A DNA stretch of 64,000 nucleotides from Pseudomonas sp. MWU16-30317 (GTDB taxonomy: Bacteria; Pseudomonadota; Gammaproteobacteria; Pseudomonadales; Pseudomonadaceae). Shown here one piece after another: positions 53,112-62,337 of this stretch. Made by a program: the position numbers and the translations under genes. Numbering within the stretch: the stretch's first letter is position 1; each line of letters begins with the position of its first letter. The notes beneath the pieces are model-generated. The model had not been told where the DNA came from. It ran no database searches and saw only the letters and a program-made list of their open reading frames with translations. The DNA is taken from the NCBI RefSeq assembly GCF_020515695.1, contig NZ_JAIWJA010000013.1, positions 62,001 through 126,000 of the forward strand, written 5' to 3'.

Positions 53112-53440
53112 GCTGTGGGCTCTTTGCGGATATCCAGCCCCACCAGCACCTTGTCGGTATTGGAGAGGTCGCCGATGATTTTCACCAAGGGAGTGGGCAG
53201 GTGCCGTACCAACGTCGGCAAGGCGAGGATCTGGTCCCCGGCCGCCAACTGGGGAGTCACCAGCAGATCGATGATTTCAATGGTGTAGGCGCCCGCCAGG
53301 TATTCCTCGCAGATGCGCTTGAGGTTGCGCAGGGCCGTTACCGACTTCGGAGTCTGGCCAGCGACGTAGAGGCGCAGCGAGTAATGGCCATCGATCCCGA
53401 CGCCATTGGGGTCGATCGGTTGCACGGTGGTTTCGCTCAT
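53108..53440 (-). CDS. kaiB: KaiB-like protein 1
   Basis: 110 residues closely resembling cyanobacterial KaiB: LRLYVAGQTPKSVTALRNLK, YTIEIIDLLVTPQLAAGDQI, LALPTLVRHLPTPLVKIIGD and LSNTDKVLVGLDI. KaiB binds the KaiC CI ring after a fold switch and drives dephosphorylation. The ATG overlaps the kaiC stop by four bases (ATGA), so the two should be made in fixed ratio. No kaiA is present. Confidence 0.95.
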   Translation of the reverse strand: MSETTVQPIDPNGVGIDGHYSLRLYVAGQTPKSVTALRNLKRICEEYLAGAYTIEIIDLLVTPQLAAGDQILALPTLVRHLPTPLVKIIGDLSNTDKVLVGLDIRKEPTA

Positions 53441-55140
53441 TCTGCCGCCCCCCGGGCCAACACCAGACGCTGGCGCACATCGTCGTCGGTGATCAATTGG
53501 CGCGACTCATCATCCAGCAGCAGGTTTTCTTCCAGCTCCTCGGCCTCCAGCGCCTCGCGCATTTCGGCGATCTTGCGCTCCAACTGGGTGCGGTTCTTTT
53601 CCTTTTCGCGGCGGCGCTGCTCGACCAGCTGTTTGCGCACGTCCGCCTCGCGGTGCTCACGGGCTTCCTGATTGAGCCGCGCTGAGCCGGTGAGCACGCC
53701 ATGGGGGCCGATATACGGGCGCACCAGGGTAATGCCGTTACTGTCGATATGGTATTCGCGCACCTGGTTGGAGTGGCCCATACCGCGCGCCTTGAGCACG
53801 TACAGCAGGCGGTTGTGCTCGCCATCGGCCTCGACCATGCCGAGCGACAGCCACACGTCCATCAACGAGGAGACCTCGCGATCGAGGCCTTGAGCCCGCG
53901 CCTTGGCCTCGGACAGGCTGGTGAAGATAGCCGTGATGTTGTGCTCCTTGAGCAAGTCGACCAGGCGCAACAAGGTGGCGTGCACTTCTGACTCCGGTCC
54001 GCGGAACGCCGAGATCGGATCGATCACCACGGCATGGGGCTTGAACTCGAGAATCTCCCGGTACATCCGCGCCAGGTGCACTTCCAGACCATACAGGCTG
54101 GGGCGTGCCGACTCGACCCGCAGCAGGCCACTGTCGATATAGGGCTTGAGGTTCAGGCCGACCGATTCGAGGTTGCGCACCAGCTGGCTTTGCGATTCTT
54201 CGAAGGAAAACAGCAGGCAACGCTCTTCGCGCTTGCAGCAGGCATCCACGAAGCTCGCGCCGAAGGTGGTCTTGCCGGTACCGGCCAGCCCCGACACCAG
54301 CACGCTGGAGCCCCGGTAAAAGCCGCCGCGGCCCAGCATGCGGTCGAGTCCTTCGATACCGCTGGGCACGATCTGCAACGATGCCGAGTGGTTGAGCCCG
54401 GCCGCCGTGACCGGTAGCACGGTGATGCCGTATTCGTCGATGAAGAACGGGTATTCGTTGGTGCCATGGGACGAGCCGCGGTACTTGATGACCCGCAGGC
54501 GACGGGTGGTGATCTGCTCGACCACACGGTTGTCGAGCAGGATCACGCAGTCGGAGACGTATTCTTCAATGCCGTAACGGGTCAGCTGGCCGTTGCCACG
54601 CTCGCCCGTGATGACGGCGGTAACGCCACGCTCCTTGAGCCAGTAGAACAACCGGCGCAGCTCCGCGCGCAGGACCGCCGTATCGGTGAAGCTGGCAAAC
54701 AGCGCCTCGATGGTGTCCAGCACCACGCGCTTGGCACCGATGGTGTCGATGGCGTAACCGAGCCGTACGAACAGCCCCTCGAGGTCGTACTCGCCGGTTT
54801 CTTCGATTTCGCTGCGGTCGATGTGCACGTGATCGATGGCGATCTTTTTCTGATCGATCAGGCCTTGCAGGTCGTAGCCCAGCGAGGCGACATTGTCGAC
54901 CAGATCGCGGGGGCGTTCCTCGAAACTCATGAACACACCCGGCTCGTCGTGATCGACGGCGCCGCGCACTAGGAACGTCACCCCGAACAGCGTCTTGCCA
55001 CAGCCTGCGGCACCACAGATCAGCGACGGTCGGCCGGCCGGCAAGCCGCCAAGGGTGATGTCATCGAAGCCGACGATGCCAGTGGCCACCTTGTGCAAAG
55101 ACGATGGGACGGGGTTCAGAACTACGGGGTCAACGGTCAA
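53437..55140 (-). CDS. kaiC: Circadian clock ATPase/kinase KaiC homologue
   Basis: 567 residues with two RecA-like domains. CI: Walker A GAAGCGKT (43-50) and catalytic Glu74-Glu75 (FMSFEERP). CII: Walker A GLAGTGKT (284-291) and Glu314-Glu315 (LFSFEESQ). At the position of the S. elongatus phospho-sites Ser431-Thr432 it has Ser424-Ser425 (REVSSLMDVW). A C-terminal coiled-coil tail (about 485-540, READVRKQLVEQRRREKEKN onward) replaces the KaiA-binding tail of cyanobacteria, which fits the lack of kaiA. It leads a four-gene coupled operon with two kaiB and a histidine kinase. Ordinary KaiC or RadA-like ATPase alternatives are unlikely. Confidence 0.95.
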   Translation of the reverse strand: MTVDPVVLNPVPSSLHKVATGIVGFDDITLGGLPAGRPSLICGAAGCGKTLFGVTFLVRGAVDHDEPGVFMSFEERPRDLVDNVASLGYDLQGLIDQKKIAIDHVHIDRSEIEETGEYDLEGLFVRLGYAIDTIGAKRVVLDTIEALFASFTDTAVLRAELRRLFYWLKERGVTAVITGERGNGQLTRYGIEEYVSDCVILLDNRVVEQITTRRLRVIKYRGSSHGTNEYPFFIDEYGITVLPVTAAGLNHSASLQIVPSGIEGLDRMLGRGGFYRGSSVLVSGLAGTGKTTFGASFVDACCKREERCLLFSFEESQSQLVRNLESVGLNLKPYIDSGLLRVESARPSLYGLEVHLARMYREILEFKPHAVVIDPISAFRGPESEVHATLLRLVDLLKEHNITAIFTSLSEAKARAQGLDREVSSLMDVWLSLGMVEADGEHNRLLYVLKARGMGHSNQVREYHIDSNGITLVRPYIGPHGVLTGSARLNQEAREHREADVRKQLVEQRRREKEKNRTQLERKIAEMREALEAEELEENLLLDDESRQLITDDDVRQRLVLARGAAE

Positions 55141-55264
55141 GGGCTATCACCTGGAATAGTCGGCTCGAATAAGTTGCCAATGCGTGCGAGTCGCACATCG
55201 GCTCACAGCATCCGACCGTGGGGCGGAGTAATAAATCCGTGGGAATATCTAATGATGATAGCAA

Positions 55265-56218
55265 TCAGCCACGTACCGTCACCTGATTGCGCCCGGCTTT
55301 TTTCGACGTATACAGCGCCTGGTCGGCCCATTCGATCAGCGCTTTGTGATCGTTGGCCGATGGCGCGAGATCGGCCACGCCGAGGCTGATGGTAAAGCGG
55401 ATCACCCGGCCTTCGTGCACCACGTTCACCTCTTCTATGGCCTGGCGCAAGCGCTCGGCCAGAATGAGTGCCCCGGCCTTGTCGGTATCGGGCAGCAGAA
55501 TGGCAAACTCCTCGCCGCCATAACGCCCGCACACGTCAACATCGCGGATGTGGTCGCGCACGATATCGGCCACGCACTGGATGACCTTGTCGCCGCCCGG
55601 ATGGCCGTAGGTGTCGTTGACGCGTTTGAAGTGGTCGATGTCGAACATGATCAACGCCGCGTTATGCCCATACCGCAGATGCCGGGCAAACTCCAGCTTG
55701 AGCATCTCTTCCCAGTGCCCACGGTTGTAGAGATTGGTCAGGCGGTCGGTGCTGGAGAGCTTTTGCAGTTGGTCGTTGACCGACAACAATTGGCGACGGT
55801 TGGTGGCCACATCGGTGACGTCATAGATCACCAGGCACAGGTGCTCGACCTTGTTGTTGGTCGAGCGCAGGGGCAGCAGGGTGGTGTTCTGGTACATGAA
55901 CGCCTCCTGCCCGGTGATCGGCTGGTAGTTATCGAAGTGCACCAGGTACGGCCGCTGCTCCCAGATGGTGAACGACGGCGTGCCGAGGGTGGCGACGTTG
56001 TCGGCCTTCTTGCTAAACCACTCGCGATCGACCTCGGGAAACAACTCGAAAAAAGAGCGATCGACGGCGTCCTTGGGCTGCACGCCCGAGCGGTTTTCCA
56101 TGAAGGTGTTCCACACCTTGACCTGATGATCGCGGTCGAACACCACCACGCCCACATCGATACTTTGGGTGATGGTCAGCAACCAGTGCAGTTCGGTCAG
56201 TTCGATGGAGGTGTTCAT
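55265..56218 (-). CDS. PAS-GGDEF diguanylate cyclase
   Basis: 317 residues from ATG 56216-56218 (a TTG three codons earlier is possible). The N-terminal PAS-like domain (about 5-140) has TQSIDVGVVVFDRDHQVKVW and NTFMENRSGVQPKDAVDRSF. The GGDEF domain carries NLYNRGHWEEML, LIMFDIDHFKRVNDTYGHPG and the active loop CGRYGGEEFAILLPDT, so c-di-GMP synthesis from two GTP is expected. It starts five bases after the response regulator and ends 124 bases before kaiC, same strand. Confidence 0.93.
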   Translation of the reverse strand: MNTSIELTELHWLLTITQSIDVGVVVFDRDHQVKVWNTFMENRSGVQPKDAVDRSFFELFPEVDREWFSKKADNVATLGTPSFTIWEQRPYLVHFDNYQPITGQEAFMYQNTTLLPLRSTNNKVEHLCLVIYDVTDVATNRRQLLSVNDQLQKLSSTDRLTNLYNRGHWEEMLKLEFARHLRYGHNAALIMFDIDHFKRVNDTYGHPGGDKVIQCVADIVRDHIRDVDVCGRYGGEEFAILLPDTDKAGALILAERLRQAIEEVNVVHEGRVIRFTISLGVADLAPSANDHKALIEWADQALYTSKKAGRNQVTVRG

Positions 56219-56223
56219 CGGGC

Positions 56224-57252
56224 TCAATTCATCAGGTAGTCGAGCTTGCCTTCAAGGCGCTCGAGGGAGTCTTCGGTGAACAGCAGCAGCAAGTCGAAGT
56301 GGATATCGTGGCCCTCGAGGCTGTAGCTGATCTCAACGGCAAGGGTCTTCTTCCAGCGCGTCTGGTTGACCTTGATCAGGTCGTCGATGACCTTGTGCTG
56401 GCCGAGGATCTGCGGGTGGCTTTGCGAGAACACCACGTCGATCTGTTCGGCGATGCCGCTCAGGCAGGCGCCGATCAGGATCGACGACAGATCCAGCAGC
56501 ATCTCCATATTGCAGTCGTCACGACAGGGCCGTTGCATCAGCCGCGCCATGTCGCCCAGATCGCTGTCGTGGAACATCAACAGTGCCTCGCCGGCAATAC
56601 CGGCGCCGATGTAGCCTTGGCAGATGGCCGTGAGGCGGTCGCCGCTCTGGGCATCAGCGAGAGCCATGTGCAGCTCGCCCACTTCGAGAATATTGACGTT
56701 GGGCACTGGCAGCTGCACGAACACTCCCAGCACCCGCGCCAGCAGGGCAGCGGCGCGGCCCATGGCGACGTTGACGGTTTCGCGAAAGGCGTCTTGAAAA
56801 CTGATGCGGCCGTCGCTGGCCGGGCGCGCCGGCACCTTTTGCTGCGTCGCGACGGCGCCGGTTTGCTTGCTCAGCAGGCCGCAGCGGTCGAGGACTTTTT
56901 TCAGCTCGGCCGGATCGGCAGGCTTTTTCAGGAAGGCGGTGGCGCCCAACGCCAGCACGCGGCGCACGGCCTCGTCCTGAACGTCACCGGAGACCACGAT
57001 CACACGCGCGCGCAAGCCTTCGGCGCGCATGGCGGCGAGGACTTCGTAGCCGTCCATCTCGGGCATGGTCAGGTCGAGGAGTACCACCTGGCCCAAACCA
57101 CGGCGGATCGCCTCCAGCCCCTGCAGACCGTTGTGGGCCTGAGTGACCGAAACAGCCCATTGCTCGGGCAAAGCCCGCAGCAACTGTTTACGCGCCATGT
57201 TCGAGTCGTCGCAAATGAGCAGCGGCACGGCGGTAGGGGTAATGGCATTCAT
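56224..57252 (-). CDS. Response regulator with CheC/CheX-like phosphatase domain
   Basis: 342 residues from ATG 57250-57252; upstream in-frame codons look non-coding. The receiver (about 8-125) has acidic pocket ICDDSN, phospho-acceptor Asp60 in VVLLDLTMPEMDGY, and Lys in FLKKPADP. The C-terminal half (about 150-340) is CheC-like: GRISFQDAFRETVNVAMGRA, ILEVGELHMALADAQSGD, and DLSSILIGACLSGIAEQID. Such fusions usually dephosphorylate other receivers. It heads the minus-strand signalling cluster before the diguanylate cyclase and kai genes. Confidence 0.88.
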   Translation of the reverse strand: MNAITPTAVPLLICDDSNMARKQLLRALPEQWAVSVTQAHNGLQGLEAIRRGLGQVVLLDLTMPEMDGYEVLAAMRAEGLRARVIVVSGDVQDEAVRRVLALGATAFLKKPADPAELKKVLDRCGLLSKQTGAVATQQKVPARPASDGRISFQDAFRETVNVAMGRAAALLARVLGVFVQLPVPNVNILEVGELHMALADAQSGDRLTAICQGYIGAGIAGEALLMFHDSDLGDMARLMQRPCRDDCNMEMLLDLSSILIGACLSGIAEQIDVVFSQSHPQILGQHKVIDDLIKVNQTRWKKTLAVEISYSLEGHDIHFDLLLLFTEDSLERLEGKLDYLMN

Positions 57253-57614
57253 GACTGGATCGTCTCGGCTTGGCCGCCCTGGGGCGCAGGCTCTAGCTGA
57301 GCCTGTGTCTGATTGTCCGACTTTACCTAAAAGGCGTGGCACTTTGCCAGTTGATTGACGCTCTCAGGTATGAAACACCGCAAATGTCCAAATACCGACA
57401 GACTGTTCGCCTGGCGGTTCAACAGGGGCGGTTGCCCGGGTCTACAATCCTTGCGCTGCCGTTTACCCTTGTGAGGCGGTTTTTCAGGTTGTATGATGTC
57501 AGTCAACATCGCTTTTCCCAAGCAGTGGAACTCGACAAGGTCGATCCACTCCACTTGAGGCCTTGATCCGGTAAGCTCCGGATCACCCCCCGCTAACAGG
57601 ACAAGGAGACAACA
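57253..57614. promoter_or_regulatory. Divergent control region between the response regulator and aldehyde dehydrogenase
   Basis: The only clear structure is TTGATCCGG...CCGGATCA, an 8-base inverted repeat at 57564-57585, 29 bases before the aldehyde dehydrogenase ATG. It could be an operator or leader hairpin. I see no strong promoter match and no gene. Confidence 0.45.
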
Positions 57615-59198
57615 ATGCCTGACGTTCTCGGTCAAAACTTCATCGCCGGCACTCGTAGCGCCAGCGGCGAACCTAAACTCAAAAGCATAGATGCTTCGAC
57701 CGGCGAGCCACTGCCGTTCACCTTTTATCAGGCCACCGAAGCCGAAGTCGACACTGCCGCCAAGGCCGCAGAAGCTGTATTCCCCGAATTCCGTCAGCTG
57801 AGCCCGACCCGTCGCGCTGAGTTTCTGGACGCCATCGCTGACGAACTCGACGCATTGGGCGACGACTTCGTGGCCATCGTCTGCCAGGAAACCGCCCTGC
57901 CCGCCGGTCGTATCCAGGGCGAGCGCGGCCGTACCAGTGGCCAGATGCGCCTGTTCGCCAAGATCCTGCGTCGCGGCGACTTCCTCGGTGCCCGCATCGA
58001 CCTGCCGCTGCCTGAGCGCAAGCCACTGCCACGCGTCGACCTGCGTCAGGCGCGCATTGGCGTGGGCCCGGTCGCCGTGTTCGGTGCCAGTAACTTCCCG
58101 CTGGCCTTCTCCACGGCCGGTGGCGATACCGCCTCGGCACTGGCAGCAGGCTGCCCGGTGATCGTCAAGGCCCACAGCGGCCACATGGCGACGGCCGACC
58201 AGGTGGCCAGCGCCATCATTCGCGCCGCCGAAAAGACCGGCATGCCTAAAGGCGTGTTCAGCATGATCTTCGGCAACGGCGTGGGCGAGACTCTGGTCAA
58301 GCACCCGTCGATCCAGGCCGTGGGCTTCACCGGCTCGCTGGGCGGCGGTACCGCGCTGTGCAAAATGGCCGCCGAGCGCCCGACCCCGATCCCGGTTTTC
58401 GCCGAGATGTCGAGCATCAACCCGGTGGTCATCCTGCCTCAGGCGCTCAAAGTGCGCAGCGAAACCATCGCCACCGAACTGGCCGCCTCGGTCGTCCTGG
58501 GTGCGGGTCAGTTCTGCACCAACCCAGGTGTGGTCATCGGTATCAGCTCGCCTGAATTCAGCCAGTTCCTCGAGCAGCTGCAAGGCCAGTTCGGCAACCA
58601 GAACCCACAGACCATGCTCAACGCGGGTGGCCTGCGCAGCTACGAAAAAGGCGTGCAGCACCTGCTCTCGCATCCAGGTGTGACCCACCTGGCCGGCAAG
58701 CCGCAAGAAGGCAAGCAGGCTCAGGCGCAGCTGTTCAAGGCTGACGTGAGCGTGCTGCTCAGCGGTGATCCGTTGCTGCAGGAAGAAGTTTTCGGCCCGA
58801 CCACCCTGGTGATCGAAGTCGCTGACGACGCGCAACTCAAGGCTGCCCTGCTGGCCCTGCGTGGCCAATTGACCGCGACCCTGATCGGCGAGCTCGAAGA
58901 CCTGCAAACCTACAACTGGCTGGTGCCGGTACTGGAGCAGAAAGTCGGCCGCATCCTGGTCAACGGCTACCCGACGGGTGTTGAAGTGTCGGATGCCATG
59001 GTTCACGGCGGCCCGTTCCCGGCGACCTCCGATTCGCGGGGTACCTCGGTCGGTACTCTGGCGATCGATCGCTACCTGCGCCCGGTCTGCTACCAGAACT
59101 ACCCGGATGCGCTGTTGCCGCCGGCCCTGCAAAACGCCAACCCACTGGGCCTGCAACGCCTGGTCAATGGTGAGTGGAGCTCGCTGCCGATCGCCTGA
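57615..59198 (+). CDS. Aldehyde dehydrogenase (NADP+), alpha-ketoglutaric semialdehyde dehydrogenase type
   Basis: 527 residues, start after ACAAGGAGACAACA. Catalytic Cys lies in GAGQFCTNPG and the general-base Glu in VFAEMSSINP; the cofactor region is FGASNFPLAFSTAGGDTASA and GFTGSLGGGTALC. Length and the N-terminus (NFIAGTRSASGEPKLKSIDA) fit the KGSADH subfamily, which oxidises 2-oxoglutarate semialdehyde in pentose, glucarate or hydroxyproline catabolism. No partner catabolic genes are adjacent, so the pathway cannot be fixed. A terminator follows. Confidence 0.88.
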   Translation: MPDVLGQNFIAGTRSASGEPKLKSIDASTGEPLPFTFYQATEAEVDTAAKAAEAVFPEFRQLSPTRRAEFLDAIADELDALGDDFVAIVCQETALPAGRIQGERGRTSGQMRLFAKILRRGDFLGARIDLPLPERKPLPRVDLRQARIGVGPVAVFGASNFPLAFSTAGGDTASALAAGCPVIVKAHSGHMATADQVASAIIRAAEKTGMPKGVFSMIFGNGVGETLVKHPSIQAVGFTGSLGGGTALCKMAAERPTPIPVFAEMSSINPVVILPQALKVRSETIATELAASVVLGAGQFCTNPGVVIGISSPEFSQFLEQLQGQFGNQNPQTMLNAGGLRSYEKGVQHLLSHPGVTHLAGKPQEGKQAQAQLFKADVSVLLSGDPLLQEEVFGPTTLVIEVADDAQLKAALLALRGQLTATLIGELEDLQTYNWLVPVLEQKVGRILVNGYPTGVEVSDAMVHGGPFPATSDSRGTSVGTLAIDRYLRPVCYQNYPDALLPPALQNANPLGLQRLVNGEWSSLPIA

Positions 59199-59225
59199 TA
59201 GAGGCGCGGTAATGTGATCCGCACG

Positions 59226-59255
59226 ACGGCGCAGCTCACCCTGCGCCGTTTTTTT
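59226..59255 (+). terminator. Intrinsic terminator of the aldehyde dehydrogenase gene
   Basis: ACGGCGCAG CTCACC CTGCGCCGT followed by a seven-T run, 28 bases after the stop codon. Confidence 0.92.
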
Positions 59256-59433
59256 GTGCCCGTATTTCGGCCGCCGTTGTTTAGCGTCACTTATTTCGCG
59301 AAATATTCATCCATATGTTTCAGCTCTGACGAAAGCCGCCGATAAGTCTGGTTCAGACTGCTCGCCTGGTACACAAACACAAGAACTCCTCCAGCGAACG
59401 ATCACATGGATTATTTGTTCCTGGAGAAACACC

Positions 59434-61347
59434 ATGAGTCACTGGTTCGGCAACATCAGCGTGCGCGCCAAATTGAGCCTGGGCTTCGGCCTGGTGCTGC
59501 TGCTCACCGTCATCCTTGGCCTGATCGGCTGGAACAGCCTGAGCCAGGCGATTTTCCGTGGCGATCGCATGAGCGACATCTCGGCGCTGGGCAACCACCT
59601 CACTGCCGCGCGCATCAACCGCTACAACTACATGATGAGCGGCGCCGGTGGTGAAGACACCGCGCTGGGCGCCACGGTGCAGAACCAGATCGACGCGCTG
59701 GGCGCTGAGGTACAAGGTCTGCTGAAAACCTTCGTCACCCCGAAAAACGTCGAGTTGCTCAAGGACCAGGCCAGCAGTCTGGCGCAATACAGCCAGCAGA
59801 TGCACCAGTTGCGCGACGGCTACGATGCCACCGCCAACGCCCGCCAGGCGATGACTACCGCCGCCAAGAGCGCTATCGACGTTACCACCCAGATCACCGC
59901 CGATGCGGCGGCCAGTGGCGACGCTCAACAGATCGCCGCAGCCAACGCCATCAAAGAGCAACTGATCCTGGTGCGCTACGAGGCCCGCGGTTACACCGGC
60001 ACCACCAACGAAAAATCCGAGCAAGCCGCGTTCAAGCAACTGGCCAACGCGGTCACTGTCATTGGCGGGATCACCTCGCAACTGCCTGAGCAGGCCGCAC
60101 GCATCAATCAGCTGCTGGCGGCATTGAAGAGCTACAACCAGGCGCTCGAAAGCTTCCGCAGCGCCTTTGCCACCGTCACCCAAGCGCGGGCGGACATGGC
60201 CAAGAGCGGCGCGCAGGTCGTCAAGACCAACGACGAAATGGTCCAGCTGCAAACCACTCGCCGCAATGAAGAAAGCAGCACCTCGCAGATACTGCAGATT
60301 TCCTCCGGCATCGCCGCTTTGCTGGTCGGCCTGCTGGCCGCCTGGCTGATTACCCGCCAGATCACCAAGCCGCTGCAGGAAACCCTGGTGGCCGTCGAAC
60401 GCATCGCTGCCGGCGACCTGACCCACACCGCTACCGTCACCCGCCGCGACGAGCTGGGCGTGATGCAGCAAGGCATCCAGCACATGGGCGAAACCCTGCG
60501 CAACCTGATCGCCGGCATCCGGGACGGGGTGACCCAGATCGCCAGTGCCGCCGAGGAGCTGTCCGCAGTCACCGAGCAGACCAGCGCCGGGGTCAACAGC
60601 CAGAAGGTCGAGACCGATCAGGTCGCCACGGCCATGCACGAAATGACCGCCACCGTGCAGGACGTCGCTCGCAACGCCCAGCTAGCCTCCGAGGCCGCTA
60701 CCCAGGCCGACGGCGAAGCCCGCGCCGGCGACAAGGTGGTCGGTGAAGCCATCGCCAAGATCGAGGGCCTGGCGACCGAAATGCGTCGTTCACTCGATGC
60801 CATGAACGTGCTGCAGAAAGAAAGCGACAAGATCGGCAGCGTGATGGACGTGATCAAGACCGTCGCCGAGCAGACCAACCTGCTGGCCCTCAACGCCGCC
60901 ATCGAAGCCGCTCGCGCGGGTGAGGCCGGGCGAGGTTTTGCGGTGGTCGCCGATGAGGTTCGCGGTTTGGCACAGCGCACGCAGAAATCCACCGAAGAGA
61001 TCGAAGGCCTGGTGGCCGGTCTGCAGGCGGGCACCCAGCAGGTGGCTGCGGTCATGCAAAACAGCCAGGCCCTGACTGACAGCAGCGTCGAGCTGACTCG
61101 CCGGGCGGGCACCTCGCTGGGCAACATCACCCGCACGGTGTCTAACATCCAGTCGATGAACCAGCAGATCGCTGCGGCGGCGGAACAGCAAACGGCCGTG
61201 GCGGACGAGATCAGCCGCAGCGTGGTCAACGTGCGTGACGTCTCCGACCAGACCGCCAGCGCCAGCGAAGAAACCGCGGCCTCCAGCGTCGAGCTGGCGC
61301 GGTTGGGCAATCAATTGCAGATGATGGTCAGCCATTTCCGGGTTTAA
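59434..61347 (+). CDS. Methyl-accepting chemotaxis protein with HBM-type sensor domain
   Basis: 637 residues from ATG 59434 after CTGGAG; the longer upstream frame is not conserved. TM1 is about 12-33 (LSLGFGLVLLLTVILGLIGW), the periplasmic helical-bimodular-like domain spans about 40-282, TM2 about 286-306, then HAMP (ITRQITKPLQETLVAVERIA) and the signalling domain with the hairpin tip EQTNLLALNAAIEAARAGEA. HBM receptors such as McpS/McpQ sense TCA intermediates; the ligand here cannot be read from sequence. Confidence 0.92.
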   Translation: MSHWFGNISVRAKLSLGFGLVLLLTVILGLIGWNSLSQAIFRGDRMSDISALGNHLTAARINRYNYMMSGAGGEDTALGATVQNQIDALGAEVQGLLKTFVTPKNVELLKDQASSLAQYSQQMHQLRDGYDATANARQAMTTAAKSAIDVTTQITADAAASGDAQQIAAANAIKEQLILVRYEARGYTGTTNEKSEQAAFKQLANAVTVIGGITSQLPEQAARINQLLAALKSYNQALESFRSAFATVTQARADMAKSGAQVVKTNDEMVQLQTTRRNEESSTSQILQISSGIAALLVGLLAAWLITRQITKPLQETLVAVERIAAGDLTHTATVTRRDELGVMQQGIQHMGETLRNLIAGIRDGVTQIASAAEELSAVTEQTSAGVNSQKVETDQVATAMHEMTATVQDVARNAQLASEAATQADGEARAGDKVVGEAIAKIEGLATEMRRSLDAMNVLQKESDKIGSVMDVIKTVAEQTNLLALNAAIEAARAGEAGRGFAVVADEVRGLAQRTQKSTEEIEGLVAGLQAGTQQVAAVMQNSQALTDSSVELTRRAGTSLGNITRTVSNIQSMNQQIAAAAEQQTAVADEISRSVVNVRDVSDQTASASEETAASSVELARLGNQLQMMVSHFRV

Positions 61348-61376
61348 TCAGTGGCATCTAACCGCTTGCACACCAC

Positions 61377-62273
61377 TCAGCGGGTGTAACGCTCCAGCTT
61401 CTCCTGCATGAAATCCAGAAAACACTGGATCCTCAGCGCCAGCTGTGAATTGCGGTAGTACACCGCATGGATCGGCTGGCGATAGCCGCTGGTGGCATCC
61501 GCCAGCACCTCCACCAAGCGCCCGGCGCTGACATCCTCATGGGTCATGAAGTGCGACAGACAGGTGATCCCGTGACCGGCGATCGCCAACTGGCGCAGCG
61601 TCTCGCCACCGGACGCCGTCAGCGTCGGCTGGATCAGCCAGCGATCCCCGCCCCCGTGCCGCAGCGGCCAATGATTAAGTGTTTCGGTCTGGGTGAAGCC
61701 CAGCAACGAATGGCCGGCCAGGTCCTCGACACGCTGCGGCGCGCCATGCTCGGCCAGGTACTGTGGACTGGCCAGAATACTCAACGCGCTGCTGCCCAAC
61801 GAGCGCGCATGCAGGGTCGAATCGGCCAGCGCGCCGATGCGAATGGCAATGTCGGTGCTCTGCTCGAGTAGGTCGATGATCAGATCGTTGGTGTTCAGCT
61901 CCAGCACGATGTCCGGATAACGCGCGCGGAACTCGGCCATGTACGGCACCATCGCATGCCACATGAACGGCGCGGCCGCGTTGACTCGCAAGCGCCCGGA
62001 AGGCGTCTGATGACGCAACGCCAAACGCTCTTCCAGCGTCTCCATCTGTTGGAGGATCTGCTTGGCGTGCTCATAGAAATACCGCCCCTCCTCCGTCAGC
62101 ACCATGCGCCGCGTGGTGCGGTTGATGAGCGTGGTGTCGAGTTTGCTTTCAAGGCGCGACAGCGTGCGGCTGATGGCCGAGGGCGTCTGCCCGGACTGCT
62201 CGGCCGCGGCGGAGATCGAGCCGCAGTCGATCACCGCGATAAACACCTGAAGTTCGTCGGATCGGGCTTTCAC
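61377..62273 (-). CDS. LysR-family transcriptional regulator
   Basis: 298 residues from GTG 62271-62273 (MKARSDELQVFIAVIDCGSI); an in-frame ATG further upstream lies inside the intergenic space and overlaps mdaB, so the GTG is preferred. The N-terminal winged HTH reads SAAAEQSGQTPSAISRTLSR, followed by a linker helix and periplasmic-binding-like effector domain. It lies 64 bases downstream of mdaB on the same strand and probably regulates the mdaB/quinol monooxygenase pair. Confidence 0.92.
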   Translation of the reverse strand: MKARSDELQVFIAVIDCGSISAAAEQSGQTPSAISRTLSRLESKLDTTLINRTTRRMVLTEEGRYFYEHAKQILQQMETLEERLALRHQTPSGRLRVNAAAPFMWHAMVPYMAEFRARYPDIVLELNTNDLIIDLLEQSTDIAIRIGALADSTLHARSLGSSALSILASPQYLAEHGAPQRVEDLAGHSLLGFTQTETLNHWPLRHGGGDRWLIQPTLTASGGETLRQLAIAGHGITCLSHFMTHEDVSAGRLVEVLADATSGYRQPIHAVYYRNSQLALRIQCFLDFMQEKLERYTR

Positions 62274-62337
62274 GTGAAGTCCACTGAAGGGGATACGCGA
62301 CGACCTTAGAGCTTCAGGCTCGGTTGGGCAACCTGGC

